A stretch of 64,000 nt of DNA from G965197005 sp965197005 (GCA_965197005.1 OZ239982.1:124001-188000); one strand, 5' to 3'; shown: positions 9,332 to 19,046, numbered from the stretch's first letter. Notes: generated by a model not told the origin, from the letters alone. Made by a program: numbers and translations.

Positions 9332-10049
9332 GGATACCAACCTTCGTTCTATCGTTAAGGGGGTTTCATGGCGGATTTTAGCCACTACCACAACGATTAT
9401 CATAGTGTATGTTTTTTTTGGAAGCCTTAATTTAGCCATCGCTGCAGGTTTTTTGGAAACCGTATTTAAGGTCTTGCTTTATTGGTTGCATGAGCGTGTT
9501 TGGTTTAAGGTCAGATGGGGAAGAAAAAAAATAAAACCATTTAACTTGTGGTTTACAGGATTGCCTCTGTCAGGCAAAACCACAATAGCAGATATGGTAT
9601 ATAGGGAACTAAAAAAACTAGATATTCCGTTAGAACGTTTAGACTCAAAAGATATCAGAGATATCATGCCCAATATTGGATTCTTGCGAGAGGAGCGGAA
9701 TCAGCACATACAGCGCATAGGACATTTGATTAAAACTTTACAACATAATTCCATTTCTACTGTTGCCTCTTTTGTTTCTCCGTATAGTGAGTCTAGAAAG
9801 ACGATTCGCAATATGGTTGAAAATAATATTGTTGTGTATGTAAAGGCGACTATAAAAAGCTGTCAAGAAAGAGACTACAAAGGAGTGTATCAACAGGCTT
9901 ATGCTGGGGAAATTAAAAATTTCACAGGGGTAAGTGATGTTTATGAAGAGCCACAAAGTTCAGAAATTGAAATAGATACAGAAAAAACTTCGCCTCAAGA
10001 AGCTGCTGATATAATCGTTTCTTATATAAAGGAAAATTATGTCAAATAA
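9324..10049 (+). CDS. DUF2061 membrane domain fused to a divergent APS-kinase-like domain
   Basis: A 241-residue two-domain protein. Residues 1-65 resemble DUF2061: SIVKGVSWRILATTTTIIIVYVFFG, a second hydrophobic stretch and LYWLHERVW, giving two membrane helices. Residues about 70-241 form a P-loop kinase related to CysC, with Walker A GLPLSGKTT at about 79-87. The canonical DGDNVR substrate motif is DSKDIR here, and the Arg-rich segment is altered (FLREERNQHIQRIG). ATG 9324 is preferred to the in-frame TTG 9321 because AGAGG lies upstream. It is translationally coupled to cysN and to the canonical cysC that follows. It may be a membrane-tethered APS kinase or may act on another substrate; sequence alone does not decide. 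Confidence 0.85.
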   Translation: MYKDTNLRSIVKGVSWRILATTTTIIIVYVFFGSLNLAIAAGFLETVFKVLLYWLHERVWFKVRWGRKKIKPFNLWFTGLPLSGKTTIADMVYRELKKLDIPLERLDSKDIRDIMPNIGFLREERNQHIQRIGHLIKTLQHNSISTVASFVSPYSESRKTIRNMVENNIVVYVKATIKSCQERDYKGVYQQAYAGEIKNFTGVSDVYEEPQSSEIEIDTEKTSPQEAADIIVSYIKENYVK

Positions 10050-10638
10050 TATTGTTTGGCACGCAAGCTCGGTTGATAAGCAACAGAGAGCAGAGCAGAA
10101 AAAGCAGCGCCCCTGTATTCTTTGGTTTACAGGTTTAAGCGGTAGTGGAAAATCCACACTGGCTAATGCGCTGGAATTGGAACTGTTTAAAATGGGTTGC
10201 CATTGCTTTTTATTAGATGGAGATAATGTTCGTTATGGTTTGAATAAAGATTTAAGCTTTTCCCCAGATGATAGAGCAGAAAATATAAGACGTATTGGAG
10301 AGGTTGCCAAACTTTTTGTAGAAAGTGGAAGTATAGTATTGGCAGCATTTATTTCTCCTTATTATAAGGATAGACAAAAAGTAAGGCAGCTTGTAGATAA
10401 GCATGAGTTTATAGAAATATTTGTTGATGTTTCTTTAGAAGTTTGTGAACAAAGGGATCCTAAAGGTCTATATCAAAATGCTCGGGCAGGTAAAATCAAA
10501 CAGTTTACAGGAGTTGATGATCAATACGAAAAGCCAGAAAATCCAGAAATATATCTTCATAATGAACATGTAGATATTGCAGATAATGTTGCCATTATTA
10601 TTAGCTATTTGAAAAATAATGGTTACTTAAATGCTTGA
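10039..10638 (+). CDS. cysC: Adenylylsulfate kinase
   Basis: A 199-residue P-loop kinase with Walker A GLSGSGKST, the APS-binding DGDNVRYGL, DDRAENIRRIGEVAKLF, FISPYYKDRQKVR and the lid segment DPKGLYQNARAGKIKQFTG. All canonical residues are present, so this is the catalytic APS kinase that makes PAPS. The ATG overlaps the preceding fusion gene by 11 bp and follows AGGAAAATT. PAPS is the donor for the sulfotransferase at 14600-15580 in the same operon. Confidence 0.96.
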   Translation: MSNNIVWHASSVDKQQRAEQKKQRPCILWFTGLSGSGKSTLANALELELFKMGCHCFLLDGDNVRYGLNKDLSFSPDDRAENIRRIGEVAKLFVESGSIVLAAFISPYYKDRQKVRQLVDKHEFIEIFVDVSLEVCEQRDPKGLYQNARAGKIKQFTGVDDQYEKPENPEIYLHNEHVDIADNVAIIISYLKNNGYLNA

Positions 10639-11386
10639 AAAAATAGATATTGAAGAAATTAAAAATATTGCTAAGTTAGCTGGCGATAAAGCACTTGAGC
10701 TGTACGTTAAGCCGCACAAAATTCATTATAAAAATGATTTGTCCCCACTAACAGAGGCAGATACTATTTGTAATAGGTTTATTTGCGATGCACTACAATC
10801 AAGTTTTCCAAATATTCCTATCATGAGTGAAGAAAATAAAAATATTGATTATTTAAATAGAAAAGACTGGAAATACTATTGGTGTATTGATCCTATTGAT
10901 GGAACTAAAGAATTTATTAACAAAAATGATGAGTTTACCATAAATATTGGTCTTGTTTATAAGTGTCAGCCTGTTCTAGGAGTCGTATACGCTCCTGCAT
11001 TAAACGATATGTATTTTGCCAAAGCAGGAAATGGCGCATATAAAAACATTCACAAACTGCCGTTAGCAAATAAGCGTACTTTAAATGATACCATCGTAGT
11101 TGTTTCTAAATCTCATTTTTCTACAGAAACACAAAATTTTATTAAGTGTATGCCAGAGACGCAAGCTACTACCATTATTACAAAAGGCAGTTCCCTAAAA
11201 TTGTGCATGGTTGCAGAAGGGGCAGCGGACATTTATCCGAGGTTAGAGCCAACAATGGAATGGGATACCGTTGCTGCTGATGCCATTGTAAGAGAGGCTG
11301 GTAAAATGAGTTGTGATATTAAAACGGGGCTACCACTTACTTACAATAAAGAGTGCTTAGTTAATCCGGGGTTTGTAGTAAAATAG
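10631..11386 (+). CDS. cysQ: 3'(2'),5'-bisphosphate nucleotidase
   Basis: A 251-residue inositol-monophosphatase-fold enzyme. The metal-binding motifs are visible: SEENKN (Glu), the DPIDGTKEFI signature, and EWDTVAADAIVREAG near the C-terminus. CysQ hydrolyses PAP, the by-product of PAPS-dependent sulfotransfer, to AMP. Its position beside the CysC genes and upstream of a sulfotransferase is functionally coherent. It overlaps cysC by 8 bp. Confidence 0.93.
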   Translation: MLEKIDIEEIKNIAKLAGDKALELYVKPHKIHYKNDLSPLTEADTICNRFICDALQSSFPNIPIMSEENKNIDYLNRKDWKYYWCIDPIDGTKEFINKNDEFTINIGLVYKCQPVLGVVYAPALNDMYFAKAGNGAYKNIHKLPLANKRTLNDTIVVVSKSHFSTETQNFIKCMPETQATTIITKGSSLKLCMVAEGAADIYPRLEPTMEWDTVAADAIVREAGKMSCDIKTGLPLTYNKECLVNPGFVVK

Positions 11387-12676
11387 ATGAAACAAATAAA
11401 GATTAAAGATAACTTTACCAGAAATGTGCTTACTTTAATGACAGGAACAACGATTGCTCAGGCACTCACTATTGCTATATCCCCCATTTTGACAAGAGTA
11501 TACAGCCCTGAAGACTTTGGTTTATATGGGCTTTTTATGGCAATTGTCTCTATTGTAAGTACATTTATAAGCGGAAGGTATGAGCTGGCAATTATACTTC
11601 CAGAAGAAGATAAAGATGCAATAAACTTACTAGCATTAGGTCTGCTTATAACCATTACTCTCTCTTTTGTTTTATTTTTGTGTTTATTATTACTTCAGCA
11701 AAATATAGTTATGTGGTCAGGCAAAGAACAGCTAGCTTATATATTGTATTTAGCACCACTGGCAATTTTCTTCACGGGCTTTTTTAATTTGTTAAGGTAT
11801 TATAATAATCGTAAAAAAAAATATGGCGATATTTCAAATGCAACAGTTATTAAATCTGTTGTGCTAGCCTTCTTTCAGTTGGTTTTAGGTTTTTTAAAAG
11901 CGGGTACTTGGGGGCTTATTATTGGGCAGGTTGTATCTAGCATGATGGCAAACTTAAGGCTGTTAAAGAATATTATGAGTGATAAAAAGGTAATTTCCTT
12001 TGTTTCTAAATCTAGTATGATAGTTCAAGCAAAGAAGTACAAAGATTTTCCTCTTTATAATGCACCTGCGGCTGTTGCTGATGTGGTTGCTCTTGAGATG
12101 TCATCTATGGCAATTCCAAAAATATTTGGTTTGGTAACGGCAGGTTATTTTTTCTTTGCTAAAAAAATGGTAACTCTTCCTTCAAGTATTATTTCCAATG
12201 CCATTTCTGATGTGTTTTTCCAAACAATGAGTGAGCATAAGAATAAACAAGAAATTTGCCTGCCTTTCTTGCTCAAAACTTTAAAAAAATTGTCAATCAT
12301 TGCATTTATAATTTCAGTGCTAATTGCGGTGTTGAGTCCCTATGTTTTTCCGATAGTTTTTGGAGATAAATGGCAAATAAGTGGAGAGATTGCACAATAC
12401 CTTGCTGCTATATTTTTTATTACATTTGTTGTTTCCCCACTTAGTTCGGTATTTTCTATTTCTGGTTATATAAAAACAGGTGCAATATGGAAATATTTTT
12501 ATTTAATTACATCGTCATCTTTATTCTTCTTTTGCTTTATTCTTGATGTTAAGTTCTTTGATTTTTTACTTTATTTTATGGTCCATGAGTATATGTTGTA
12601 TTTAGCTTATTTTTATCTTATATGGTCAACTACAAAAAAAATGGATAAGGAGATAGAAAGCAAATGTGCGGTATAG
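11387..12676 (+). CDS. Wzx-like oligosaccharide flippase
   Basis: A 429-residue polytopic membrane protein with about 12 hydrophobic segments. It begins NFTRNVLTLMTGTTIAQAL and continues ISPILTRVYSPEDFG, the conserved start of the polysaccharide-biosynthesis branch of the MATE/MOP flippases. It would move undecaprenyl-pyrophosphate-linked repeat units across the inner membrane. The ATG directly follows the cysQ stop (TAGATG), and the 3' end overlaps the asparagine-synthase gene by 13 bp. A Wzy-like polymerase is encoded at 19043-20377. Confidence 0.88.
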   Translation: MKQIKIKDNFTRNVLTLMTGTTIAQALTIAISPILTRVYSPEDFGLYGLFMAIVSIVSTFISGRYELAIILPEEDKDAINLLALGLLITITLSFVLFLCLLLLQQNIVMWSGKEQLAYILYLAPLAIFFTGFFNLLRYYNNRKKKYGDISNATVIKSVVLAFFQLVLGFLKAGTWGLIIGQVVSSMMANLRLLKNIMSDKKVISFVSKSSMIVQAKKYKDFPLYNAPAAVADVVALEMSSMAIPKIFGLVTAGYFFFAKKMVTLPSSIISNAISDVFFQTMSEHKNKQEICLPFLLKTLKKLSIIAFIISVLIAVLSPYVFPIVFGDKWQISGEIAQYLAAIFFITFVVSPLSSVFSISGYIKTGAIWKYFYLITSSSLFFFCFILDVKFFDFLLYFMVHEYMLYLAYFYLIWSTTKKMDKEIESKCAV

Positions 12677-14598
12677 TTGGAGTAGTAAATCAAGATCCTA
12701 AAAATATAGCTTATGGATTAATTCGTGCTAATAAACAAATGTATAGAAGAGGTCCTGATGATGAAGGCATTGTATTGTTTCAAGGTGATAAAGTTGATAT
12801 TTGTTATGGGGCAGATACACCACTAAATGACTTTCTTGATAAGCAGAATTATTACCCTAACGTAGATGCATTGCAGCTACTTGATTGCCAATATGAGGTT
12901 GGACTTGGCCATAGAAGGTTGAGCATTTTAGATTTAAGTGCTCATGGGCATCAGCCGATGTGTGACAAAACACAACGCTACTGGATAGTCTTTAATGGAG
13001 AGGTCTACAACTTTAAAGAAATTAGAAAAAAGCTTGTTGCGTTAGGGCACGTGTTTATATCAGACACAGATACGGAGGTTGTTCTCGCATCTTACCTGCA
13101 ATGGGGAAAAGATTGTTTGCATCAATTTAATGGCATGTTTGCTTTTGCAATTTACGATCGGCAAGCTAAAAAAATATTTTTAGCAAGAGATAGAATTGGC
13201 ATTAAACCCCTCTATTATACGCTACAAAATGGTTCATTTATTTTTGCTAGTGATATAAAAACGATTATTGCAACTCAGTTATATAAACCTGAAGTTAATT
13301 GGGAAGGAATTTATCATAATTTTAGTTTTGCGATGGCTCCTAGACCCATGACTGCCTTTCATGGTGTTTATGCTTTAAAACAGGCGCATTTTATGGAGGT
13401 GGACTGTCGCACGCTTGAGTGTGTGCAGTTAGAATATTGGGATGTGCCTACCAATATTCAGGACTTTACAATGAGTGAAGCTGATGCTGTGGAGCTTTTG
13501 GAATACGAATTAAAGAAATCCATTAAATATCGGCTTATTGCAGATGTTGATGTAGGCACTTTTATGAGCGGTGGTATAGACTCCACTACCATTTCTGCCA
13601 TGGCGAGCAAAATACACCCTAATATCAAAGCATTTACACTGGCTTTTGATAAAAGTATCAGTGAATATGATGAGGTTGAAGAAGCTAAAAAAACAGCAAG
13701 TATGAATAATATCAATCACATTGTATCAACCTTAGATGCTGACGTGGTATTAAATAATATTGATGATATGGTGCTGGGTTATGAAGAGCCATTTAGTAAT
13801 TTGGCAGCCAATTTTGCAATTTCAGAAATTGTTAAAAATAATGGTGTAAAAGTTGTTTTAAACGGACTAGGAGGTGACGAGCTTTTTTATGGTTATAGCC
13901 TTTATGGGCAAGTTCAACGCTGGAAAATACTTTCAAAATTTAAATTATTAACTGATATTGCTCCAGATTTTTTGCACCCTAAAGTTAAAACATTAAAAAA
14001 GCTGTCTGCACCTAGAGATATTTATCAGTATTATGCATCTTGCTATTGTAATTTTACAGATAGGGAGAAGAGCAAACTCTTCGATAAGCAATTCAACTCA
14101 ATGACAGAAATTTATCGTCAATATGGAAGGCGAAATAAAGTCTTTTCAGATGATTTAGAACTTCTAAGTTATTTGGATATAAAGTATTATATTGGTAACC
14201 ACCATGTTCATAGGACAGATCAATTTACTATGCACTTTTCTATAGAGGGGCGCTTTCCATTTCTTGATCATAATTTAATTGAAAAGGCTTTTACCATTCC
14301 ATCTTCGTATAAAATGAATAATAAAGTACCCAAGCATGTTTTAAGAAAGGTAGCAGAAAAATACATTGCAAAAGAATGCCTTTCAATGCAAAAAAAAGGA
14401 TTTGGACTTCCTTTAAATTATTGGATTAACTCTCAACTTAAAGATTTAGTGGAAACAACAATGCAATCTCTTTTACAGAGAAATTTTTTTAATAAAAATG
14501 CGATAACCAGTATTATGCAATCAAATCAGCATGAGAAAAAATGGCACTTAGTTATGTTTGAGTTATGGTATCAAAGGTTTATAGAGCAGGGTTTTTGA
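12664..14598 (+). CDS. Asparagine synthase-like glutamine amidotransferase (first copy)
   Basis: A 644-residue protein. It begins MCGIVGVVNQ with the class-II glutamine amidotransferase Cys2 nucleophile and has RRGPDDEG and FNGEVYNF in the glutaminase half. The synthetase half has the PP-loop SGGIDSTTI and NGLGGDELFYGY. The architecture is that of AsnB. In polysaccharide loci such proteins often amidate carboxyl groups of uronic acids rather than make asparagine, and two copies in one operon favour that reading. The copies are not close duplicates: their motifs and tails differ. The substrate cannot be told from sequence. Confidence 0.9.
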   Translation: MCGIVGVVNQDPKNIAYGLIRANKQMYRRGPDDEGIVLFQGDKVDICYGADTPLNDFLDKQNYYPNVDALQLLDCQYEVGLGHRRLSILDLSAHGHQPMCDKTQRYWIVFNGEVYNFKEIRKKLVALGHVFISDTDTEVVLASYLQWGKDCLHQFNGMFAFAIYDRQAKKIFLARDRIGIKPLYYTLQNGSFIFASDIKTIIATQLYKPEVNWEGIYHNFSFAMAPRPMTAFHGVYALKQAHFMEVDCRTLECVQLEYWDVPTNIQDFTMSEADAVELLEYELKKSIKYRLIADVDVGTFMSGGIDSTTISAMASKIHPNIKAFTLAFDKSISEYDEVEEAKKTASMNNINHIVSTLDADVVLNNIDDMVLGYEEPFSNLAANFAISEIVKNNGVKVVLNGLGGDELFYGYSLYGQVQRWKILSKFKLLTDIAPDFLHPKVKTLKKLSAPRDIYQYYASCYCNFTDREKSKLFDKQFNSMTEIYRQYGRRNKVFSDDLELLSYLDIKYYIGNHHVHRTDQFTMHFSIEGRFPFLDHNLIEKAFTIPSSYKMNNKVPKHVLRKVAEKYIAKECLSMQKKGFGLPLNYWINSQLKDLVETTMQSLLQRNFFNKNAITSIMQSNQHEKKWHLVMFELWYQRFIEQGF

Positions 14599-14599
14599 T

Positions 14600-15580
14600 A
14601 TGAAAAAATATTTTATACTAAGCAATTATAAAAATTATTTTTTAGCTAAATTGTTTTCTTTTATTTCTCCTATCTTGAAGATATGGGAAAAAAAATACAT
14701 TAAGCAATTTGCTGATATGCCGCTTAAGCATCAGCCAATTTTTATTATTGGCGCACCCAGAACAGGCTCTACCATACTCTGCCAAACTATAACCAATCAA
14801 TTTGATGTTTTATATATTGATAATTTAGTCAGTAAGTTTTACCGTAATTTATTTTTTGGATTTTGGTTAAGTAATAAAATTTTTAAACAAAAGGCGCATA
14901 ACTGCTTTAAATCAGAATTTGGAGATACTGCACAATATGGATTGCGAGCACCTAGCGAGTGCGGAGAGTTTTGGTATCGTTGGTTGCCTAAAGATAGACA
15001 CTTTATAGACTACGAAGATTTTGATGATGATATGGTCAAAGAAATAAGAAGTGAAATATCTGCAGTCATTAATTTTTTTGATAAGCCAATAGTGATAAAT
15101 AATAATAATATAGCTCTTAGAATAAGATTGATTCAGAGAGTTTTTCCAGAAGCTAGATATATTGTGATAGATAGAGAGCCATTTTTTGTTGCACAATCTC
15201 TCTTATTTGCGAGGGAAATATGTTGTGGAAATCGCAATATATGGTGGTCAATGATGCCAAAAAATTATGCTGAAATAAAGGAGGAAAGTTTTTTTAAGCA
15301 AGTTGTATTGCAGCATTATTATATAAATAAATTAATGTATTCGGATCTTAAGGAGCTAATAGATAGCAGGTTTTGCATTATTATCAATTACAGTGAGCTT
15401 GCACATAAAAAAAATAAAATTTTGTTAGATGTTAAAGATGCTATTTGCTACTATAATGATAGGATAAGCTTTGAAAATAATATTATTTATGAGAGCAGAA
15501 AAAATAAATTGGATTCAGTATTAATAAAAAAATTAAAGAAAGAAATTGAAAGGTTAGACTGGGATGATTATACGAGCTAG
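14600..15580 (+). CDS. PAPS-dependent sulfotransferase family protein
   Basis: A 326-residue protein. The 5'-phosphosulfate-binding loop is visible as FIIGAPRTGSTIL at about residue 50, and a 3'-phosphate-binding segment (IVIDREPFFVAQSLLFAR) with the expected Arg and Ser lies near 190-207. The acidic and aromatic middle part (APSECGEFWYRW) resembles the sulfotransferase_3 group acting on carbohydrates. It sits one base after the asparagine-synthase gene, downstream of the cysD-N-C-Q module that makes and recycles its cofactor. It would sulfate a sugar of the polymer; the acceptor is unknown. Confidence 0.85.
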   Translation: MKKYFILSNYKNYFLAKLFSFISPILKIWEKKYIKQFADMPLKHQPIFIIGAPRTGSTILCQTITNQFDVLYIDNLVSKFYRNLFFGFWLSNKIFKQKAHNCFKSEFGDTAQYGLRAPSECGEFWYRWLPKDRHFIDYEDFDDDMVKEIRSEISAVINFFDKPIVINNNNIALRIRLIQRVFPEARYIVIDREPFFVAQSLLFAREICCGNRNIWWSMMPKNYAEIKEESFFKQVVLQHYYINKLMYSDLKELIDSRFCIIINYSELAHKKNKILLDVKDAICYYNDRISFENNIIYESRKNKLDSVLIKKLKKEIERLDWDDYTS

Positions 15581-16733
15581 ACCTAAGTTCCTGGAAGGCA
15601 TTGATATATGTGATATAGGAAAAAATAAAATTATGAGTGATATGTTGTATTTTAACTCTGGAAGAGCTGCGTTAAAATTTTATTTGCAATATTTGAACAG
15701 TAAAGAAAATAAAAAAATCAAGATTGCTATGCAGGCTTTTAATTGTAGTGTTGTGCTTGATGCTGCTATTGAGTCTGACTGTGAGATATTCTTACTAGAT
15801 ATTAAACTTAATGATTTTTCTGTTTCTCTTGATGATGTAAATAAATTATTTAAACAAAAGGAAATAAATGTATTGCTTTTAACTCATTATCAAGGGATCC
15901 CAAATACAGAATATAAAGAGATTATTGATGTTTGTAAAATAAATGGAGTGATTGTTATAGAAGACCTCTCTCATGGTTGGTTTAGTAAAATAAATGGATA
16001 TAAAATCGGGACATTAGGAGATGTCTGTATTTATTCATATTCTTTCGATAAGCCATTCACAAGTTTGTATGGTGGGGCGTTGAGAACAAAAAAATATGAT
16101 GTATGCTTGCATGAAAATTATAAACAAATTGGCACAGAAACGAACGAAGAAGCAATGCTTGATATAAAGATCTTATTTTTTTTATACGAATAATCGAATA
16201 CTAAATATTATAGGATTAGTTTGGATAACATAGATTTATTGTCTATCCTTATAAAGTTAAGGATTAGTGATGAAATGGTATATTACCTTGCAGACAATAG
16301 ACAGATTATTTTTATGCATAAGGTATTTAGAAAAATAAAAAGCATAATAAAAATACGTAAAAAAAATATAAATATAAAGAAAATGGCTTCTATGAAAATT
16401 TCCCTATTGGAGTTACAGGAAAAAAGAAAAAATAGCAATTTATCCTCGTTGGATGAGATTAAAAAAATATGTAAGCAATTTTCAATACAATATATTGATG
16501 GAGAAAATATTGAAATTGATTGGAATAGGTTCTCTGTGATAGATCGTAAATTTTTATTTAAAAAACATTTAGAAAAAAATAAATATCAAATTGGTAATTT
16601 TAATTGGCCAATAACACTTAATGAAATTTATGCAAATTTACAATGTGTACATGTATGGCGGAATATAGATAATGCTAAATATGCAAGCAAGTATGTCATA
16701 AATATTCCCATATGGATGAAAAATGAAAAATAA
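15564..16733 (+). pseudogene. DegT/DnrJ/EryC1-like aminotransferase interrupted by an in-frame TAA
   Basis: Open segments 15564-16193 and 16221-16733 share one reading frame, with a TAA at 16191-16193 between them; the bridge is 27 bp without further stops. The N-terminal part has the PLP-fold sequence LYFNSGRAALKFYLQYL, VIEDLSHGW and YSYSFDKPFTSLYGG, whose lysine is the likely Schiff-base residue. The C-terminal part ends with HVWRNIDNAKYASKYV and NIPIW, as expected for the small domain. The sum of about 389 codons fits the family. A T8 run just before the stop suggests a possible slippage site, but restoring one frame there soon meets a TAG, so a simple one-base error does not repair it. 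Confidence 0.72.
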
Positions 16734-17673
16734 AGAAAAATATAGAATATTTTGTAAAAATGAACGAGACATATCTATTTTTAGTCAAGACTGGTGGCTT
16801 GATGCAGTTTGTGGAAAAGATAATTGGGAGGTAATTCTTGTTGAAAAGGGGGGGCAAATAGTTGCTTCGATGCCGATTTATTCGATTAAACGCTATATCT
16901 TCACCTATATATGTCAGCCCGAATTAACTCAAACAATGGGAATTTTCTTTAAATACCCGAAAAACCAAGGGTATTATAAAAAATTATCTTTTGAAAAAGA
17001 AATAATAGAAAGTATTACTAAACAGCTACCTAACTTTGATACGTTTTCACAGAGTTTTAATTTTAAACAAACAAACTTATTGCCTTTTTATTGGGCTGGT
17101 TTCGATATTAAAGTTGGTTATACCTATGTAATAGAGGATATCTCAATTGATGACTTGGAAAATACTGCAGCAACTAATATAAGAAGAAGAAGAAGAAAAG
17201 CGATTCAGCAAGGTGTGCAAATTTTTGATGGGGATAATATACAAATATTTTATAATCTGAATAAAATGACTTTTGAAAGGCAGGGTATGGATATTCCTTA
17301 TTCGTATGAATTTATCGAAAATCTTTATCATTCATGTAAGATGCATAATTCAGTGAAGATGTTTTTTGCAAAATATGAAGATAAAATAATTGCCGCAAAT
17401 TTTTTGATTTTTGATGACAATACGGTTTATTACTTAATGGGTGGGATAGATTCAGAGTATAAAAGTTTGGGTGCTATGGATTTATTGCAGTTTGAAGGAA
17501 TTAAGTTTGCCCTTTGTTCAGGTAAAAAATTTGATTTTGAGGGTAGCATGATTGAAAGTATAGAAAAATATTTCCGTAGTTTTGGTGCACAACAAAAACC
17601 CTATTATAGCATAAGCAAAGAATCGTCGAAATTTCTTAAAATAGCCAAAACAGTTAGAGAAACAATAAAATGA
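16723..17673 (+). CDS. GNAT/FemAB-like acyltransferase
   Basis: A 316-residue protein with two GNAT-like halves. The first has FSQDWWLDAVCG and VEKGGQIVASMPIY. The second has NIRRRRRKAIQQGV, TFERQGMDIPYSYEFIENLY, KIIAANFLIFDDNTVYYLMGG and a C-terminal LGAMDLLQFEGIKFA with FDFEGSM. This pattern matches the BioF2-like/FemAB acyltransferases often found in exopolysaccharide loci, where they acylate amino sugars. The ATG overlaps the broken aminotransferase by 11 bp, and the end overlaps the deacetylase gene as ATGA. Confidence 0.8.
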   Translation: MKNKEKYRIFCKNERDISIFSQDWWLDAVCGKDNWEVILVEKGGQIVASMPIYSIKRYIFTYICQPELTQTMGIFFKYPKNQGYYKKLSFEKEIIESITKQLPNFDTFSQSFNFKQTNLLPFYWAGFDIKVGYTYVIEDISIDDLENTAATNIRRRRRKAIQQGVQIFDGDNIQIFYNLNKMTFERQGMDIPYSYEFIENLYHSCKMHNSVKMFFAKYEDKIIAANFLIFDDNTVYYLMGGIDSEYKSLGAMDLLQFEGIKFALCSGKKFDFEGSMIESIEKYFRSFGAQQKPYYSISKESSKFLKIAKTVRETIK

Positions 17674-19046
17674 ATATTATTTTTAGTCATGCTGCCCTAT
17701 CTTGGCTTTCAAGCCTGCTCAATGAGCGTTTTGGTTTGGTTTTTGACATTACCCAACAAGGTCAGTGGCTAGTTTTACAACTTAAAAACGCTCAAGCAGG
17801 TGAGATTAAGATAGGCCCTGTGCTAGAAGTTTTTCATCAGTCTAAGTCTGATTTTCCATGCACTTTTTGGCATGCTGATAAAGAAGGCTATGTGTCTATT
17901 TTGGCAAAGCCTATTCCTGCTCCCGGTATTAGCGAGTTACCAGAGCGATTAATTAAATCAACTGACAGTGGTGTTTGTATTAATTATGATATTTTAGGTT
18001 TGGTTTATTGGTCACTGTCACGGCTTGAAGAGGTGGGGCGCAAAGACTTGGATTCTCATGGGCGCTTTCCTGCTATTTCATCTCATGCTTACAAACACGA
18101 TTATTTAGAAAGACCGATTGTAGATGAGTGGCTACATTTATTAGGGCAGGTTATTAAAAAGCAGTATTCAAATATTACATTAAAAGAGCATACTTTTAGT
18201 ATCAGAGTTTCCCATGATGTAGATGCACCTAGTCAATACGCATTTAATTCATGGGGGCAAATTTTACGCACAATGGTAGGGCATATTTTAAAACGTAAAG
18301 ACATCAAAGCATTTTTTACAACTCCTTACATAAAAATGATGTCACAAAAAAAATTGCTTGCTTTAGATGGCTTTAATACCTTTGACTGGTTAATGGATAT
18401 ATCAGATAAGAACAATATAAAAAGCGCATTCTACTTTATTTGTGGTGGTAATAATATAGATTACGATGCAGACTATAAGCCCTCCCAACCCATTATAAGA
18501 AAATTAATGCGTCATATACACGCAAGAGGGCATGAAATTGGTTTGCACCCCAGTTATGACACTTATCAAACGCCTGAAAAAATCAAACAAGAGACCAATG
18601 TGCTACGTCGTATTATGCAAGAAGAAGGCATTAAGCAGGAAGTATTAGGTGGGCGTATGCATTACTTGCGTTGGCAGCAACCCCTAACTTTACGAGCATG
18701 GGAAGCAGCAAACATGAGCTATGATAGCACACTAGGTTATGCAGACAGACCAGGTTTTCGTTGCGGTACCTGCTATGAATACCCCGCTTTTGATTCTGTA
18801 GAGCAAAAGCAGTTATCACTGCGTATTCGCCCACTGGTTGCAATGGAGTGCTCTATCATGGATAAGTGTTATTTAGGTTTAGGTAATGAAAGGCAGGCAT
18901 TGGATAAGTTTTTAGAATTAAAGCAAACCTGTCAAAAGGTAAAAGGTGTCTTCACTTTACTGTGGCATAATTCAAGCTTGAACCAAAAAAGTGAGAAAGA
19001 TATGTATAACAGCGTATTAATGCAAAAAATAGGTGCAAATAAATGA
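17670..19046 (+). CDS. Polysaccharide deacetylase family protein (NodB-like with extra N-terminal domain)
   Basis: A 458-residue protein. Residues 1-170 form an N-terminal domain of the type that precedes a NodB fold in WalW-like proteins. Then come the metal and catalytic motifs RVSHDVDAPS and HEIGLHPSYDTY, and later GGRMHYLRW and a C-terminal LLWHNS. It would remove N- or O-acetyl groups from a glycan. No signal peptide is visible, so it may act in the cytoplasm on a lipid-linked precursor. It overlaps both neighbours by 4 bp. Confidence 0.82.
   Translation: MNIIFSHAALSWLSSLLNERFGLVFDITQQGQWLVLQLKNAQAGEIKIGPVLEVFHQSKSDFPCTFWHADKEGYVSILAKPIPAPGISELPERLIKSTDSGVCINYDILGLVYWSLSRLEEVGRKDLDSHGRFPAISSHAYKHDYLERPIVDEWLHLLGQVIKKQYSNITLKEHTFSIRVSHDVDAPSQYAFNSWGQILRTMVGHILKRKDIKAFFTTPYIKMMSQKKLLALDGFNTFDWLMDISDKNNIKSAFYFICGGNNIDYDADYKPSQPIIRKLMRHIHARGHEIGLHPSYDTYQTPEKIKQETNVLRRIMQEEGIKQEVLGGRMHYLRWQQPLTLRAWEAANMSYDSTLGYADRPGFRCGTCYEYPAFDSVEQKQLSLRIRPLVAMECSIMDKCYLGLGNERQALDKFLELKQTCQKVKGVFTLLWHNSSLNQKSEKDMYNSVLMQKIGANK

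Noticed and set aside
1780..16193. TAA reassigned as a sense codon, from two in-frame TAAs in conserved genes
   Set aside because: Many intact genes in the window end with TAA at the right place (for example rfbB, cysD, cysN, cysC), so the normal code applies.
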